This document shows positions 27,705 through 36,593 of a stretch of DNA of 64,000 nt, piece by piece (position 1 is the stretch's first letter; each line of letters starts with the position of its first letter). The translations under genes were made by a program, and so were the position numbers. The notes beneath the pieces are model-generated. The model ran no database searches. It was not told the origin of the DNA and was given only the letters and a program-made list of their open reading frames with translations. Source of the stretch: Fen-178 sp963722575 (lineage in GTDB: Bacteria; Acidobacteriota; Terriglobia; Bryobacterales; Bryobacteraceae). The DNA is taken from positions 20,073 through 84,072 of the forward strand of contig CAVRNR010000013.1 of assembly GCA_963722575.1 (NCBI GenBank), in the 5' to 3' direction.

Positions 27705-30700
27705 GCCTCAGCCCCCTTCGCTGCACGCCGTCTCTCAAATTCGGCCCACGCGGTTTTGTAGTCCTCCTCGCGGTCGCAGCGGTCGAACGGCGCCTCGTAG
27801 GTGATGACGCGCTGGCGCGGCCCGCCCGGCAGCGTGTCGTCTTCGATTTCGCGCGAAACCGTGCCGGACTCCATATCGCGGATGCGCTCCCACTCGGGCC
27901 GCGCGAACCCGACCCCCGGCACGGCCTTACTGCAAGTGAAGACGATGCGCCCCTTGCGGTCATACCAGGTATCCTGCTCGTTCTGCCGTAGGACGGGAAA
28001 CTGGATGCGATAGATGGTACGGAGTTCGTCGAGGGTAAGCCCGAGTTCCATAGCGGCGAGGACATCGATTTCGACAAGGGCTTGCCGGCGTTCGTAATCG
28101 GTGCGCAGGGGCGTGGACCATTCCCACTTGCTGGTGAGCGACCGGAAACGGTTGTTGGAGAGGCGAGGGTCCTGCTTGGCCCAGCACTCGGCGGTGAAGG
28201 CGGGGTCGAAGCACTCGCGCCACAGTTCAGCATAATGGAGGGTCACGCAGTTCAGTAGCAGCGTGCGGGCGAACAAAGGTGCGGAAGGGCCTACGAGTGG
28301 AAGTTGCTCCAATAGTGTAGTATTCACATGCCCCATCCCGGTCGTCTTCACCCGAAAATCGACTGGCAGTGACGCGCTCGCGGCGGAAAACCGCAATAGA
28401 TCGAACGTCTTCTGGAACGCCGTTCCCAGCAGCACGTTGATGTGGCCGACGTTGGGCGGAATGATCGCAGTCTGAAGCATGCGTTCCCACTCCGGCTTGG
28501 CCATCTCGCGGTTGACCAGCCTGTAGAACTGAGTAACTGGACTGCGAGCGCCCCAAGGGACGGTCGCCACCCGCGAGAGGTAGGTAGTAGCTTCGCAGTC
28601 CGGCACGTAGTTCGTTCGCGGCAAATAGCCTTCAGGGATCGCCGTCAGGTCGATTAAGTCGTAATCGCTCCGACTGACGCACACCGCGCTAGGCGTCTTA
28701 CATCTGGGGTTCGCTACGTTAACGTTTGGGCCCGAGAGCACCCATTCGGCTACGTCGGAGGGGAAGCGCGTCTCGCGTCTAATGGTTCCTCCCTTAACCG
28801 CGTTCGTCTCATGCCACATCTCCGATGTGGCGTATGCACCGGAGAGCTTGCCCAGTCGTTCGGAGTGCTTGGCCAGTGTCCGCAGGACGTCGAGCAATTC
28901 GCTGCTGCGAAGCGCGGGCAAACGTGCCCAGTGGGGGGGCGTGCCCGGCTCATCGTACAGTGCGGCAAACAGCCTTAAAACCTCCTCGTCAATAATCAGG
29001 ACACGGTTGCGATGGCCGGCTACGCTCCATTTATTTCTTTCAGTCTTCCGCCCCTCCACTTGGCCAGAGCCGTCATGGGCGAACGACTCGTCAATCGTGG
29101 TCGGCCAAAACAAATCAGCCACGGCGGCGAATTTAATGGTCTTTGGCGGCCCGAGGATGCTCACCTCGAACCGCATGCGGCCGTGGTCGTTTAGGCCCTC
29201 GAAAAGCGGGATCTCGTTCTCAAATTGGAACCAGTAACGGAGGCGCGAATACAGATATTCACGCAGTAAGCCACCTGCCGGGTCGTTGAACATGCCATCG
29301 TCGTGCACGTAGCCTGAGATAGTGGCCAACTCTGTGGCCCGAGTGACAAAGCACTTGAAAGTATTCGATTGGCTTCCCAACAGCAGGGAATAGTTCTGAC
29401 CGGCATTTAAGAATGCCTGCGTGCCCTCAAACTCGACGTACTCATCCAGATACAGCGCGTGCAGGTCGGCGTATTTCTTTGTTGCCTCGTCGCGGAGCTT
29501 GGCCATCTGCGGCGCAGAGAAGTCCCGCAAAACGTACAGTGGCTCGAAGTCGCCCAGAACGTCCCCTTCGTTCCATGTGATCTTGATCCACGGCGGGTTT
29601 CCCAAAATCAAATCAAACCCGCCCCGGTCCGCGAACACGTCCGCGAATTCCAGTTCCCAATGCAGGAAACGATGGCGCTCGGCCACCTCGCGCACCAGCT
29701 TCAGCCGACGGCTCGAATTAACCAGTTCACCTAGGTCCACCTGCCCGTGGTCGGCAAGAATTTGAAGCTGCTCCTGGTGCGGCGTCCCGTCGTCGAAGAG
29801 CGCTCCCTGGTCCGGGCGCATCAACTCGGCGCCCCGGACGGTCCCCTCCAAAATTGTGGACAGCTCTAACAAAAACTGGTCGCGCGTCGGTAGTAGGTCC
29901 GCCTTCTCGATGGGCCAGAACCACAGGGCGCACCAGTAGTCCATGGCCAGCTTCAGCCGCTCGTAAGGGCTGGACCATGGGCGCGGGTGGAGAATGCCGC
30001 GCCATATCCCGTTGCGCTGCTCGGTGGTGGACCCTTCGCCGCGCGCGCGGAAGGTCGGGTTCTCCTCCTGCCCGAAAATCGCAAATGCCGGCGCGGTGCG
30101 GGCGCGGATGGCGCGCAGATCCTCTGCGTGTTTCTTCCAGAGCTTGTCGGCAGCGGCGGAGAGGCGTTCGAGCGCCTTCACTTCACCAGCATCGAAACGG
30201 GCCGAGAACTCGCGCCGCCACTGCCCAATGCGGCGCGTGGCATCTCCGGTCATCTGCTTCACGGCGCGGTCGGTATAGTTAGCCATGCCGGAATCGGGCA
30301 ACAGGAAGTGGTACACCGCGCCCTCAGGACGCTGTTCGCCGGGCTTCACGCGCTCGGGGACGGCTTCGAGCCACTCCCGCTCCCGGCCCGCCACCTGGTC
30401 GCGTGTGAAGATCTGGCGTCGTGCACCGATCAGGCTGTTGCCTACCGCGAGCTGCGCGCCGAACCACGGAATCGTGTGCCCCTCATGGATGGTGTTCAGC
30501 CACAGTGAGATCTGCGCCAACTCCACCGCCACCGGGTTAAGGTCCACGCCGAAGACACGGTTATCGGCGAGCCACGCTTTCACCTTCTGCTTTTCGCGTT
30601 CCATGTCGCCGTGCAAAATGTCGCGGTGGGTCTCCTTACTCTTCCGGTCCAGGTAGGCATCGGCAAGCTGGTCCAGGGCTTCGTTCAGGAACGCGCCACT

Positions 30701-32380
30701 GCCCAAGGCCGGCTCGCAGACGGTGAGGTCCAGAATCTGGTCCGCCACCTTGCCCTCCAGCAGTTCCTTGAGGGCGTACTTCACCACGCACTTGGTGAGC
30801 ACCTCGGGTGTGTAATACGACGCGCTCTTCTGGCGGTTGCGGCCGGCCAGGCGGTAGATGAACGTCCCCTGCGGATACCACTTGGGCCGCCCCTGGTCGT
30901 CATACACCTTCTCGTCGTCCTTGTACTGCGGCAGATCGGTGACGCGGACGAAGTACGCCTGTTCGAGCGGATCGGCGGCTTCATCGGCTTTCTTCACCTC
31001 GTAGAGGCCGTCTTTATCCGTCACGAAGAAGCCGGTATAGGAAAGCAGGCCTTCATAGACGGCGCCAAGTTGGTTGATGCCTAGTTCGCGGTAGCTGATG
31101 CGTCCCCGGCTGCTCCCGGATTTCGGTCGGCTGAGCGACAGCAATTCAAGAAGCCGCAGAAGCACCGCATTGCGGAACTTCACGCGCCCTATGAGGGGCG
31201 TGAATGCCGGATTGAAGACGTCCCCCTGAAGCGGCTTCATGCGGAAGACGTGGACGTCGCTGGTCTGCGCCAACACGTCGAGCTGCGTGTCCTTCTCGTG
31301 CACACCGTTCCACACCAGCCCGAACAGCGTGGAGATGGAGTCGTGCAGGTAGTAGCCGTTGCGGCTCTCTTCCGTGGTGAGGTCGCCCTGTTCCACCACG
31401 TCGCGAAGCGATTCCAGGCTGTAGCCGGTCCGGTACTCGTCGCTCTTCATGGGCGCGTAACCCAGCTCCGGGCGCGCCTCCACGAAGAAGAGGAACAACA
31501 GCCGGTAGAGATAGCGCAGGCATTGGCGCGTGAGGTCTTCGGCGTCAATCTCGCCGTAAATGGCCTGGTGGGTTTCGCGCAGGTACCAGACCACCTCGTT
31601 GCCCAATAACTCCACAGCCTCGCGGGCGCTGTATTTCAAGTCCTGCGAGACGGAGAACGCGTGTTTGTGGGAACTCTCCCCGAGTGTGTCGAGCAGGCAG
31701 GCACCATCGGTGGGCGTGACGCTGTCATGGTGCAGGAGCGCCGCGGCGGCTTTGCGTTCGCCGTCGTCGCGGCTGTTCAGGATGGTCGCGAGATCGAACC
31801 GCAGCATCCGCTTCTGCGCCCATTTGTTGCGGTCCAGAAGTAGGACTTGGCCGGTATTGAACAGCAGCACCCACCGGGGCGGCTCGGCGGCGGCGAAGAC
31901 GTACTTCGTGAGAACGGTTTCGAGGTCCGCGGCCGGAAGCCGCGAGGAGTCTGGGGCATCGACCGTCTGCTCGGGAAGGAACGGCAGCGTGAGTGGGTCG
32001 GCCGGTTCGCCCGAGGGTTCGAGCGTTTCCAGTATCCACAGTTCCGGCTCGCCCGAATGGCGAGTGATTTCGCCGGCGAGCGGGATGTAAACGCCGCCTT
32101 CGAGTTCGCGGATGCGCGGCGCCAGCGTGTAGCCCAACGCTGCGAAGAAGCGCGCGAACCACTCCCGGCGGCATTCCAGCCGGGCGGCCACGCCCGATGC
32201 ACGACTCAACTCCCGCGTCATCTGTTCATAGGGGACCCGGAGTTTCTTGAGCGCTTCGTAAGGCGGTTCGGTCAGCGCGGCCCACCGGGAAAACAGCTCG
32301 CGCAAGTCGCCTTCCAGGATGGCGTGAACGTAATGCTCCGTGTAGAACTCGTTCTCGTTGGCGATGCCCGCGAGCGTCAT
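27701..32380 (-). CDS. Large N6-adenine DNA methyltransferase (DrmMI/PglX-like, Eco57I family)
   Basis: A 1559-residue protein with the gamma-class N6-adenine methylase motifs: motif I CEPALGSGAFLNEALDQL near 553-570 (SAM binding) and motif IV LGNPPWIKI near 925 (catalytic NPPW). The long N-terminal part (about 1-540) is found in BREX PglX and DISARM DrmMI-type enzymes. The long C-terminal part would be the target-recognition region. It presumably methylates an adenine to mark self DNA while the helicases act on unmarked invading DNA. It has no recognised nuclease motif of its own. It overlaps both the SNF2 gene upstream and the DUF1998 helicase downstream by four bases, so translation is coupled along the operon. 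Confidence 0.9.
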   Translation of the reverse strand: MTLAGIANENEFYTEHYVHAILEGDLRELFSRWAALTEPPYEALKKLRVPYEQMTRELSRASGVAARLECRREWFARFFAALGYTLAPRIRELEGGVYIPLAGEITRHSGEPELWILETLEPSGEPADPLTLPFLPEQTVDAPDSSRLPAADLETVLTKYVFAAAEPPRWVLLFNTGQVLLLDRNKWAQKRMLRFDLATILNSRDDGERKAAAALLHHDSVTPTDGACLLDTLGESSHKHAFSVSQDLKYSAREAVELLGNEVVWYLRETHQAIYGEIDAEDLTRQCLRYLYRLLFLFFVEARPELGYAPMKSDEYRTGYSLESLRDVVEQGDLTTEESRNGYYLHDSISTLFGLVWNGVHEKDTQLDVLAQTSDVHVFRMKPLQGDVFNPAFTPLIGRVKFRNAVLLRLLELLSLSRPKSGSSRGRISYRELGINQLGAVYEGLLSYTGFFVTDKDGLYEVKKADEAADPLEQAYFVRVTDLPQYKDDEKVYDDQGRPKWYPQGTFIYRLAGRNRQKSASYYTPEVLTKCVVKYALKELLEGKVADQILDLTVCEPALGSGAFLNEALDQLADAYLDRKSKETHRDILHGDMEREKQKVKAWLADNRVFGVDLNPVAVELAQISLWLNTIHEGHTIPWFGAQLAVGNSLIGARRQIFTRDQVAGREREWLEAVPERVKPGEQRPEGAVYHFLLPDSGMANYTDRAVKQMTGDATRRIGQWRREFSARFDAGEVKALERLSAAADKLWKKHAEDLRAIRARTAPAFAIFGQEENPTFRARGEGSTTEQRNGIWRGILHPRPWSSPYERLKLAMDYWCALWFWPIEKADLLPTRDQFLLELSTILEGTVRGAELMRPDQGALFDDGTPHQEQLQILADHGQVDLGELVNSSRRLKLVREVAERHRFLHWELEFADVFADRGGFDLILGNPPWIKITWNEGDVLGDFEPLYVLRDFSAPQMAKLRDEATKKYADLHALYLDEYVEFEGTQAFLNAGQNYSLLLGSQSNTFKCFVTRATELATISGYVHDDGMFNDPAGGLLREYLYSRLRYWFQFENEIPLFEGLNDHGRMRFEVSILGPPKTIKFAAVADLFWPTTIDESFAHDGSGQVEGRKTERNKWSVAGHRNRVLIIDEEVLRLFAALYDEPGTPPHWARLPALRSSELLDVLRTLAKHSERLGKLSGAYATSEMWHETNAVKGGTIRRETRFPSDVAEWVLSGPNVNVANPRCKTPSAVCVSRSDYDLIDLTAIPEGYLPRTNYVPDCEATTYLSRVATVPWGARSPVTQFYRLVNREMAKPEWERMLQTAIIPPNVGHINVLLGTAFQKTFDLLRFSAASASLPVDFRVKTTGMGHVNTTLLEQLPLVGPSAPLFARTLLLNCVTLHYAELWRECFDPAFTAECWAKQDPRLSNNRFRSLTSKWEWSTPLRTDYERRQALVEIDVLAAMELGLTLDELRTIYRIQFPVLRQNEQDTWYDRKGRIVFTCSKAVPGVGFARPEWERIRDMESGTVSREIEDDTLPGGPRQRVITYEAPFDRCDREEDYKTAWAEFERRRAAKGAEA

Positions 32381-35238
32381 CGGTCATCCCCCCGGAAAAC
32401 GGCGGCCAGTCGCAGGTACGGCTGGTCCTCGGTGGTCATGGAATCGCGCACCCACGTTTCCCATTCGTGGAAAGTCCGGTCGATGTGGCGGGCCTTCTCG
32501 TGTTTCTTGCGGAGACGGGTCTCGCGAAAGGCAGCGCCCTCGTCGCGGAAATCCAGTTCGAGCTGCTTGTGCTGCCGGTCGTGCAGGCGCTGGAGCTTAT
32601 CCAGTTCGATGGCCAGGCGGGGCTGCATCAGCCGCTCATACTCGGCGCGGCATTTCGAGATCCATCGGCGCGCTTCGGCGATGGCCTCGGGTAGAAGGCT
32701 GCTCAATGGAATCAGGTTGGGTTCATGGCTGGGGTTGGGCCACGCGCGCGCGCCAAACTCCATGCGCTGGAGGAAATCGCCCAGGCTGAGCGTCCCCGTG
32801 AGCGCGCCGCCCAGGAACCGGACGGCGCACCATTCATGCACCACCGGCTGCGCCTTGCGGTTGGGGATTTCGCCCTCGATCAGGTACAAGAGCTCGCCGC
32901 GTTCAAGCGTTGGGAGTGTCACCACCGGGGCCTCATGCCGGCGGAAACTCACCATCAGCTTGAAATTCAGCCATTCCACCACGGGGTGCAGGTCCCAAAG
33001 CAGGTGGATATCCGGCCACGTGTGCTCCTGGGCGCGGTTGTCCTCGATGGCCTTCTTCACCAGCGCGCGGTCGGCGGCGAGGTGCAGGCGGCCGTCCTCG
33101 GGTACGACTTCGCGCGGGAGGAAGCGGAAGACGCGGCGCAGGTCCTCGTTCACTGTGACGCTGATCATCTGCCGGGAGGGGTCGGCCTCGGCCTGTACGT
33201 CGAGCTTCGGGCGGAGGGACTCCAAGCCGCTCTGTACGTACTCCAGGTCGCTTGGGTAGAGCGAGACGGGTGTCCGCGTTCGGCTGCGGGCCGCGGAGCC
33301 GTTAGGCACGGGGTCGTCTCCGAAGAGCGCGGCAAGCAGGTCGTCGCCCGCGTTCTGTTCCAGCTTTCGGTCGAAGTCCTCTGGAGCTACGCCCTCCTCG
33401 ATGGCGTGACCGGTGACAAGTTCTTCTTCCTGCTCGTCGTAAACGCCGAGGAGTGCAAAGGGATCGCCGATGTTTTCGTGCGCCCGGGTGTCCTTCTCTA
33501 TTAGCAGTTCCAGGATGCGAAGGTCGCCGCGCACGCGCTCGTTCTTTGGCGTTGTGTAGAAGTAGGCGACGACGGGCTGCCGCCTCTGACCGTAGCGGTC
33601 AACGCGGCCGTTTCGTTGCTGGAAAACCATCAGCGACCAGGGGATGTCGAAGTGCAAGAGCTTGTGGGAGAGGAAGTGCAGGTTGATGCCTTCCGAGGCG
33701 ATATCGGAGGCGATCAGCAGGCGGACGGGGGCGCGATTACGGCCAAAATCTTCCACGATCTGCTGGAGGTCAATATCGTCCTCCCCGGAGCCACCGTACA
33801 GCACCTCGACCTGGCCAGCATTGAGCTTCAGGTCGCGCGCCAAGTTCTCCCTGAGGAAGCGCACGGTTTCGATGCGTTCGCTGAAGATCACCAGGCGGTC
33901 CGTGGGGTCGTCCGGGTTCCACTCCAGCTTGCCGCCGGGGCGCAGGTCTTCCAGCAGCTTCTGGTACTTGCTGAAATCGGCAGCGGTGATGGCTTGAAGG
34001 GCTGCGGTGAGTTCCTCAAGCGCGGCACGGTCATGAACGGCATCCGGTGAGGAGTCGTTCTTCAGCTTCTCGATTCGAGCGGCGGTGGTCTGGAGGCACG
34101 CTTTCGGGCTGGAAAACAGCGCCTTTTCGAGTACCGTGCGGAACAGGAGTTGGCCGGCGCGGTGCGCGCGGTCGAGGGAACGGAACTTCAGGCCAGCAAG
34201 GATCTCGTAGGCGCGCTCCTCTTTGGGCGAGGCGTCGGTGGCGATCTTCAGCGCGCGCCGGTCCTTCATGGCACTGCCAATCTGGTCCTGGACGTCCTTC
34301 TTGAACCGGCGTACGAATAACCCCTTGATGTCCTCCTTCACGTAGTGTTCGGGATCGGCAATGGCCGTGGGGTTAAGCATGTTCATGAGGCTCGCGAACG
34401 ACGCTGGCTTGCCGTCGTGTGGCGTCGCGGAGGTCATGATGAGCGTGTCGGACTTCTCGGAGAGCAGTTCAGCGAGCTTGGCGCGCAGCGACCGGCCGCT
34501 GCCACGTACCGCAACGTTCTGCGCTTCGTCGATGACGATCACGTCCCAGCGGCAGCGCTCGAGATGGACGCGGTAATCCGTGCTGGCCTTGAGGGTGTCG
34601 ATGGAGATGATGACGCGGTCGTAATAGTGGAACGGGTTAGCGTTGGCAGGGATGCGAGTGCGGATGCGGTCGATGCCGACGGAATCGAGGCGTACGAGTG
34701 GGATGGTGAACCGCGACCACAGTTCCTTCTGGAACTGGGTCATCATGCTCTTCACCGTCACGACCAGGATGCGTTTGCCGCGGCCGCGTTTGATCAACTC
34801 GCTCAGGAGGACGCCGACCTCGATGGTTTTTCCCAGGCCGGTCGAATCCGCCATGAGAATGCGCTGCCGCGGCTGATCGAGTGCTTGCAGGGCCGGGTCA
34901 AGCTGGAATGGCAGGTCGTCTATGGCCGCCCGTGGGCCGATCCACAGGTCTGTATCGGTGGGCGGCGATTGCCGGAGCAGGCTTTCGAGGTAGAGCCTGG
35001 TGTTTCGGAATTGGGGCGATGGGTCTGGGACCAGCTCCGTTTCGGCCGGGTCGAGAACCTTGATTCCCTTACCCTCTATTTCCGTGAGGAATCGGGCTTC
35101 CTTATCGCGGACGATTTCGGAGACGCCGGTGACGAGCAGCGAGTAGCCACCCGTGGAGGTGGCGTCCACACGGCGGACGATCCACTCCGCCGACCGAATC
35201 TCTACCCGGGCGCCAGGCGCGAGCACAGTAGCCGGCAT
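32377..35238 (-). CDS. SNF2-family helicase/translocase (DrmD-like)
   Basis: A 953-residue SWI2/SNF2 ATPase. Motif I is MADSTGLGKTIE (GLGKT near 134-138), motif II VIDEAQN near 237, motif III MTSATPHDGKPA. In the C-terminal RecA-like lobe, SDIASEGINLHFLSHKL and QQRNGRVDRYGQ are motifs V and VI. The last 250 residues contain a coiled-coil-like charged helix (AIELDKLQRLHDRQHKQLEL). The length, and the placement directly before a large adenine methylase and a DUF1998 helicase, match DrmD in class 1 DISARM. The start codon follows the stop codon of the small HTH gene with no space. It probably translocates on double-stranded DNA as part of the complex. Confidence 0.9.
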   Translation of the reverse strand: MPATVLAPGARVEIRSAEWIVRRVDATSTGGYSLLVTGVSEIVRDKEARFLTEIEGKGIKVLDPAETELVPDPSPQFRNTRLYLESLLRQSPPTDTDLWIGPRAAIDDLPFQLDPALQALDQPRQRILMADSTGLGKTIEVGVLLSELIKRGRGKRILVVTVKSMMTQFQKELWSRFTIPLVRLDSVGIDRIRTRIPANANPFHYYDRVIISIDTLKASTDYRVHLERCRWDVIVIDEAQNVAVRGSGRSLRAKLAELLSEKSDTLIMTSATPHDGKPASFASLMNMLNPTAIADPEHYVKEDIKGLFVRRFKKDVQDQIGSAMKDRRALKIATDASPKEERAYEILAGLKFRSLDRAHRAGQLLFRTVLEKALFSSPKACLQTTAARIEKLKNDSSPDAVHDRAALEELTAALQAITAADFSKYQKLLEDLRPGGKLEWNPDDPTDRLVIFSERIETVRFLRENLARDLKLNAGQVEVLYGGSGEDDIDLQQIVEDFGRNRAPVRLLIASDIASEGINLHFLSHKLLHFDIPWSLMVFQQRNGRVDRYGQRRQPVVAYFYTTPKNERVRGDLRILELLIEKDTRAHENIGDPFALLGVYDEQEEELVTGHAIEEGVAPEDFDRKLEQNAGDDLLAALFGDDPVPNGSAARSRTRTPVSLYPSDLEYVQSGLESLRPKLDVQAEADPSRQMISVTVNEDLRRVFRFLPREVVPEDGRLHLAADRALVKKAIEDNRAQEHTWPDIHLLWDLHPVVEWLNFKLMVSFRRHEAPVVTLPTLERGELLYLIEGEIPNRKAQPVVHEWCAVRFLGGALTGTLSLGDFLQRMEFGARAWPNPSHEPNLIPLSSLLPEAIAEARRWISKCRAEYERLMQPRLAIELDKLQRLHDRQHKQLELDFRDEGAAFRETRLRKKHEKARHIDRTFHEWETWVRDSMTTEDQPYLRLAAVFRGDDR

Positions 35239-35448
35239 CTACGCCTGCTCCGGTTTAGTCCGCGCCCAGCCGTCCACCTTGCATGCCCTGAGCTTCCAGA
35301 GCCGGCCAATCCGGCGAGCGGGCGTTCGTCTGGAGGCCAACCATCGATAGTTGGCGTCCAGCGACACGCCGAGGCGCTCACTGATCTCCTCTACCGAAGA
35401 GCAGCGTTCGACCGGCGCGGAGCGATCCGCGCCAGAAGTTGCGGCCAT
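35239..35448 (-). CDS. Small HTH protein (excisionase/MerR-like), first gene of defence operon
   Basis: A 69-residue protein from ATG 35448, with AGGCGAG about five bases upstream (the open frame extends to 35550, but its start is weak). SSVEEISERLGVSLDANYRW and the tail RRTPARRIGRLWKLRACKVD form a helix-turn-helix followed by a beta-hairpin wing, as in excisionase/AlpA-type proteins. The stop codon is directly followed by the ATG of the SNF2 gene, so it is co-translated with the defence genes. It is probably the repressor or activator of this operon, to limit expression of the helicases and methylase; this is an inference. Confidence 0.7.
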   Translation of the reverse strand: MAATSGADRSAPVERCSSVEEISERLGVSLDANYRWLASRRTPARRIGRLWKLRACKVDGWARTKPEQA

Positions 35449-35651
35449 AACTCGCCTATTGTGGCAAATAACGTCTGAAATTGCACGTTCAGCGTCGCCG
35501 GCCCTCGGAGTTGGATGGGAATCGAGAAGGGGTCGAAGAATCGCTCCCACTCGTTTGCATTTTGGCGTCGTATCACCGGGACATCCCAGACGACAAGGGA
35601 AGGGGCTTCGTCCTGCTCACTACCGACGATGACTTCCGGTCGGACAATCAT
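35391..35651 (-). CDS. Hypothetical protein, possible leader gene of the defence operon
   Basis: An 86-residue frame beginning MIVRPEVIVGSEQDEAPSLV, with a protein-like composition (WERFFDPFSIPIQLRGPATL). It overlaps the start of the HTH gene by 58 bases in another frame, which makes both being functional less likely. No family is recognised. Confidence 0.3.
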   Translation of the reverse strand: MIVRPEVIVGSEQDEAPSLVVWDVPVIRRQNANEWERFFDPFSIPIQLRGPATLNVQFQTLFATIGELWPQLLARIAPRRSNAALR

Positions 35652-36147
35652 TTTCCGCCGAAGAGGGGTGAGGGCGCAGTTGTCTTCGAAGCACCTCCCG
35701 GTAATAGCGGTAGATGTCTACGGTCATGCGGCCTGGAGCCGGCGCACGGGTTTACCCCCACGCGCGTGGGGACGAGGGGCTTTGCACACGTCACAGCGAA
35801 CTCGCGCCCGATATTCTCACATATCGGTAGCGGTCGCGCGAGCCGCACCGCCGCCGGGCGTGTTTTGGCTTTGGGCGCGCCCGCGGTACCGGGTGGCAAC
35901 ATTGGTCGCGGTTGGCGCCGCCGGCGCAACGTAGGTAAACGTGGCGCGAAGAGCGGCAGCTTTCGTTCCTTTCCAGCGTCCACCCGTAGCGCAAACTGGT
36001 GCCTGCGACGTAACCCCAAAATGGCCGCCCTCGCGCGCACAGCAGTAAAATGTTCTTAGCTGCCTGGCTCGACAAGGCGAAGGGCTGACGCAGAAGCGTG
36101 AAACGCTTGCCAGGAAGGGGCCGCGGCCAGACCGGAAAGGAAGAAGG
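35652..36147. other. Intergenic region between the two mobile units
   Basis: About 500 bases without a supported gene. It contains the inverted copy of the border motif near 35821 and presumably the promoter of the defence operon at its left side. Confidence 0.4.
35818..35831 (-). repeat. Island border motif, inverted copy 5
   Basis: The + strand reads ACATATCGGTAGCG here; its reverse complement contains GCTACCGATATG, sharing eleven bases (GCTACCGATAT) with copies 2, 3 and 4. It lies just outside the large defence operon and faces the copy at 17807, so it could be the other end of an integrase-operon unit. Confidence 0.5.
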
Positions 36148-36420
36148 GTGAAGTCTGTTGAACGACGCATTCAAGCGCTCGAAGCCAGATTGAGTTCGGC
36201 CCCGGTGATCCTGCATTTCGCCGACGGCAGTACGCAGGAGCTGCGAGGCCCGAAGTATTTCTTGCTGGATTTGATTTGTGCGGCGGGCCGTGAGGATATC
36301 AGTGCCAGCCAAGCTGCGCAATTGGAGGCGGTCCGCAAGTCTCTGTGGGCGGAGGAGCCAGGGCGTGGACGCTTGACCGAGGTGATCCGTATTCTGCCTG
36401 GGCCGGCCGAGGGCGCGTAA
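36148..36420 (+). CDS. Small hypothetical protein of the integrative element
   Basis: A 90-residue protein starting at GTG 36148, with a strong purine-rich site (GGAAAGGAAG) upstream. The N-terminus (VERRIQALEARLS) is a short coiled coil. The sequence then reads VILHFADGSTQELRGPKYFL, a beta-strand pair, and ends in PGPAEGA. No family is recognised. Small proteins of this style are common in acidobacterial mobile elements (general impression, not verified). Confidence 0.5.
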   Translation: MKSVERRIQALEARLSSAPVILHFADGSTQELRGPKYFLLDLICAAGREDISASQAAQLEAVRKSLWAEEPGRGRLTEVIRILPGPAEGA

Positions 36421-36593
36421 ATCGAAGTCTCCATTTGAGCGGGAAACCTTACGATGGGCACAGCGCGGCCCAAACAAAATGGGGATGAATTGTTAGACTG
36501 ATAGGGGCCGCCTAGTCCCGATTAGCTACCGGCTCGAACAGGCATCCTGCTCGCCCTGGCGGCCTTCAACCCTTGAGCAGGCAAGGAGCAGGG

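Larger units (their letters stand above)
5577..35831. mobile_element. Accessory (defence) island, composite
   Basis: Delimited by the outermost copies of the GCTACCGATA motif. It contains one intact and at least one decayed tyrosine recombinase and about six independent units with defence-type domains: papain-like, Cap4/STAND, HEPN, PRTase/cyclase-like and DISARM-like. No housekeeping gene lies within. The limits are approximate; the motif-based boundaries are an inference. Confidence 0.5.
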
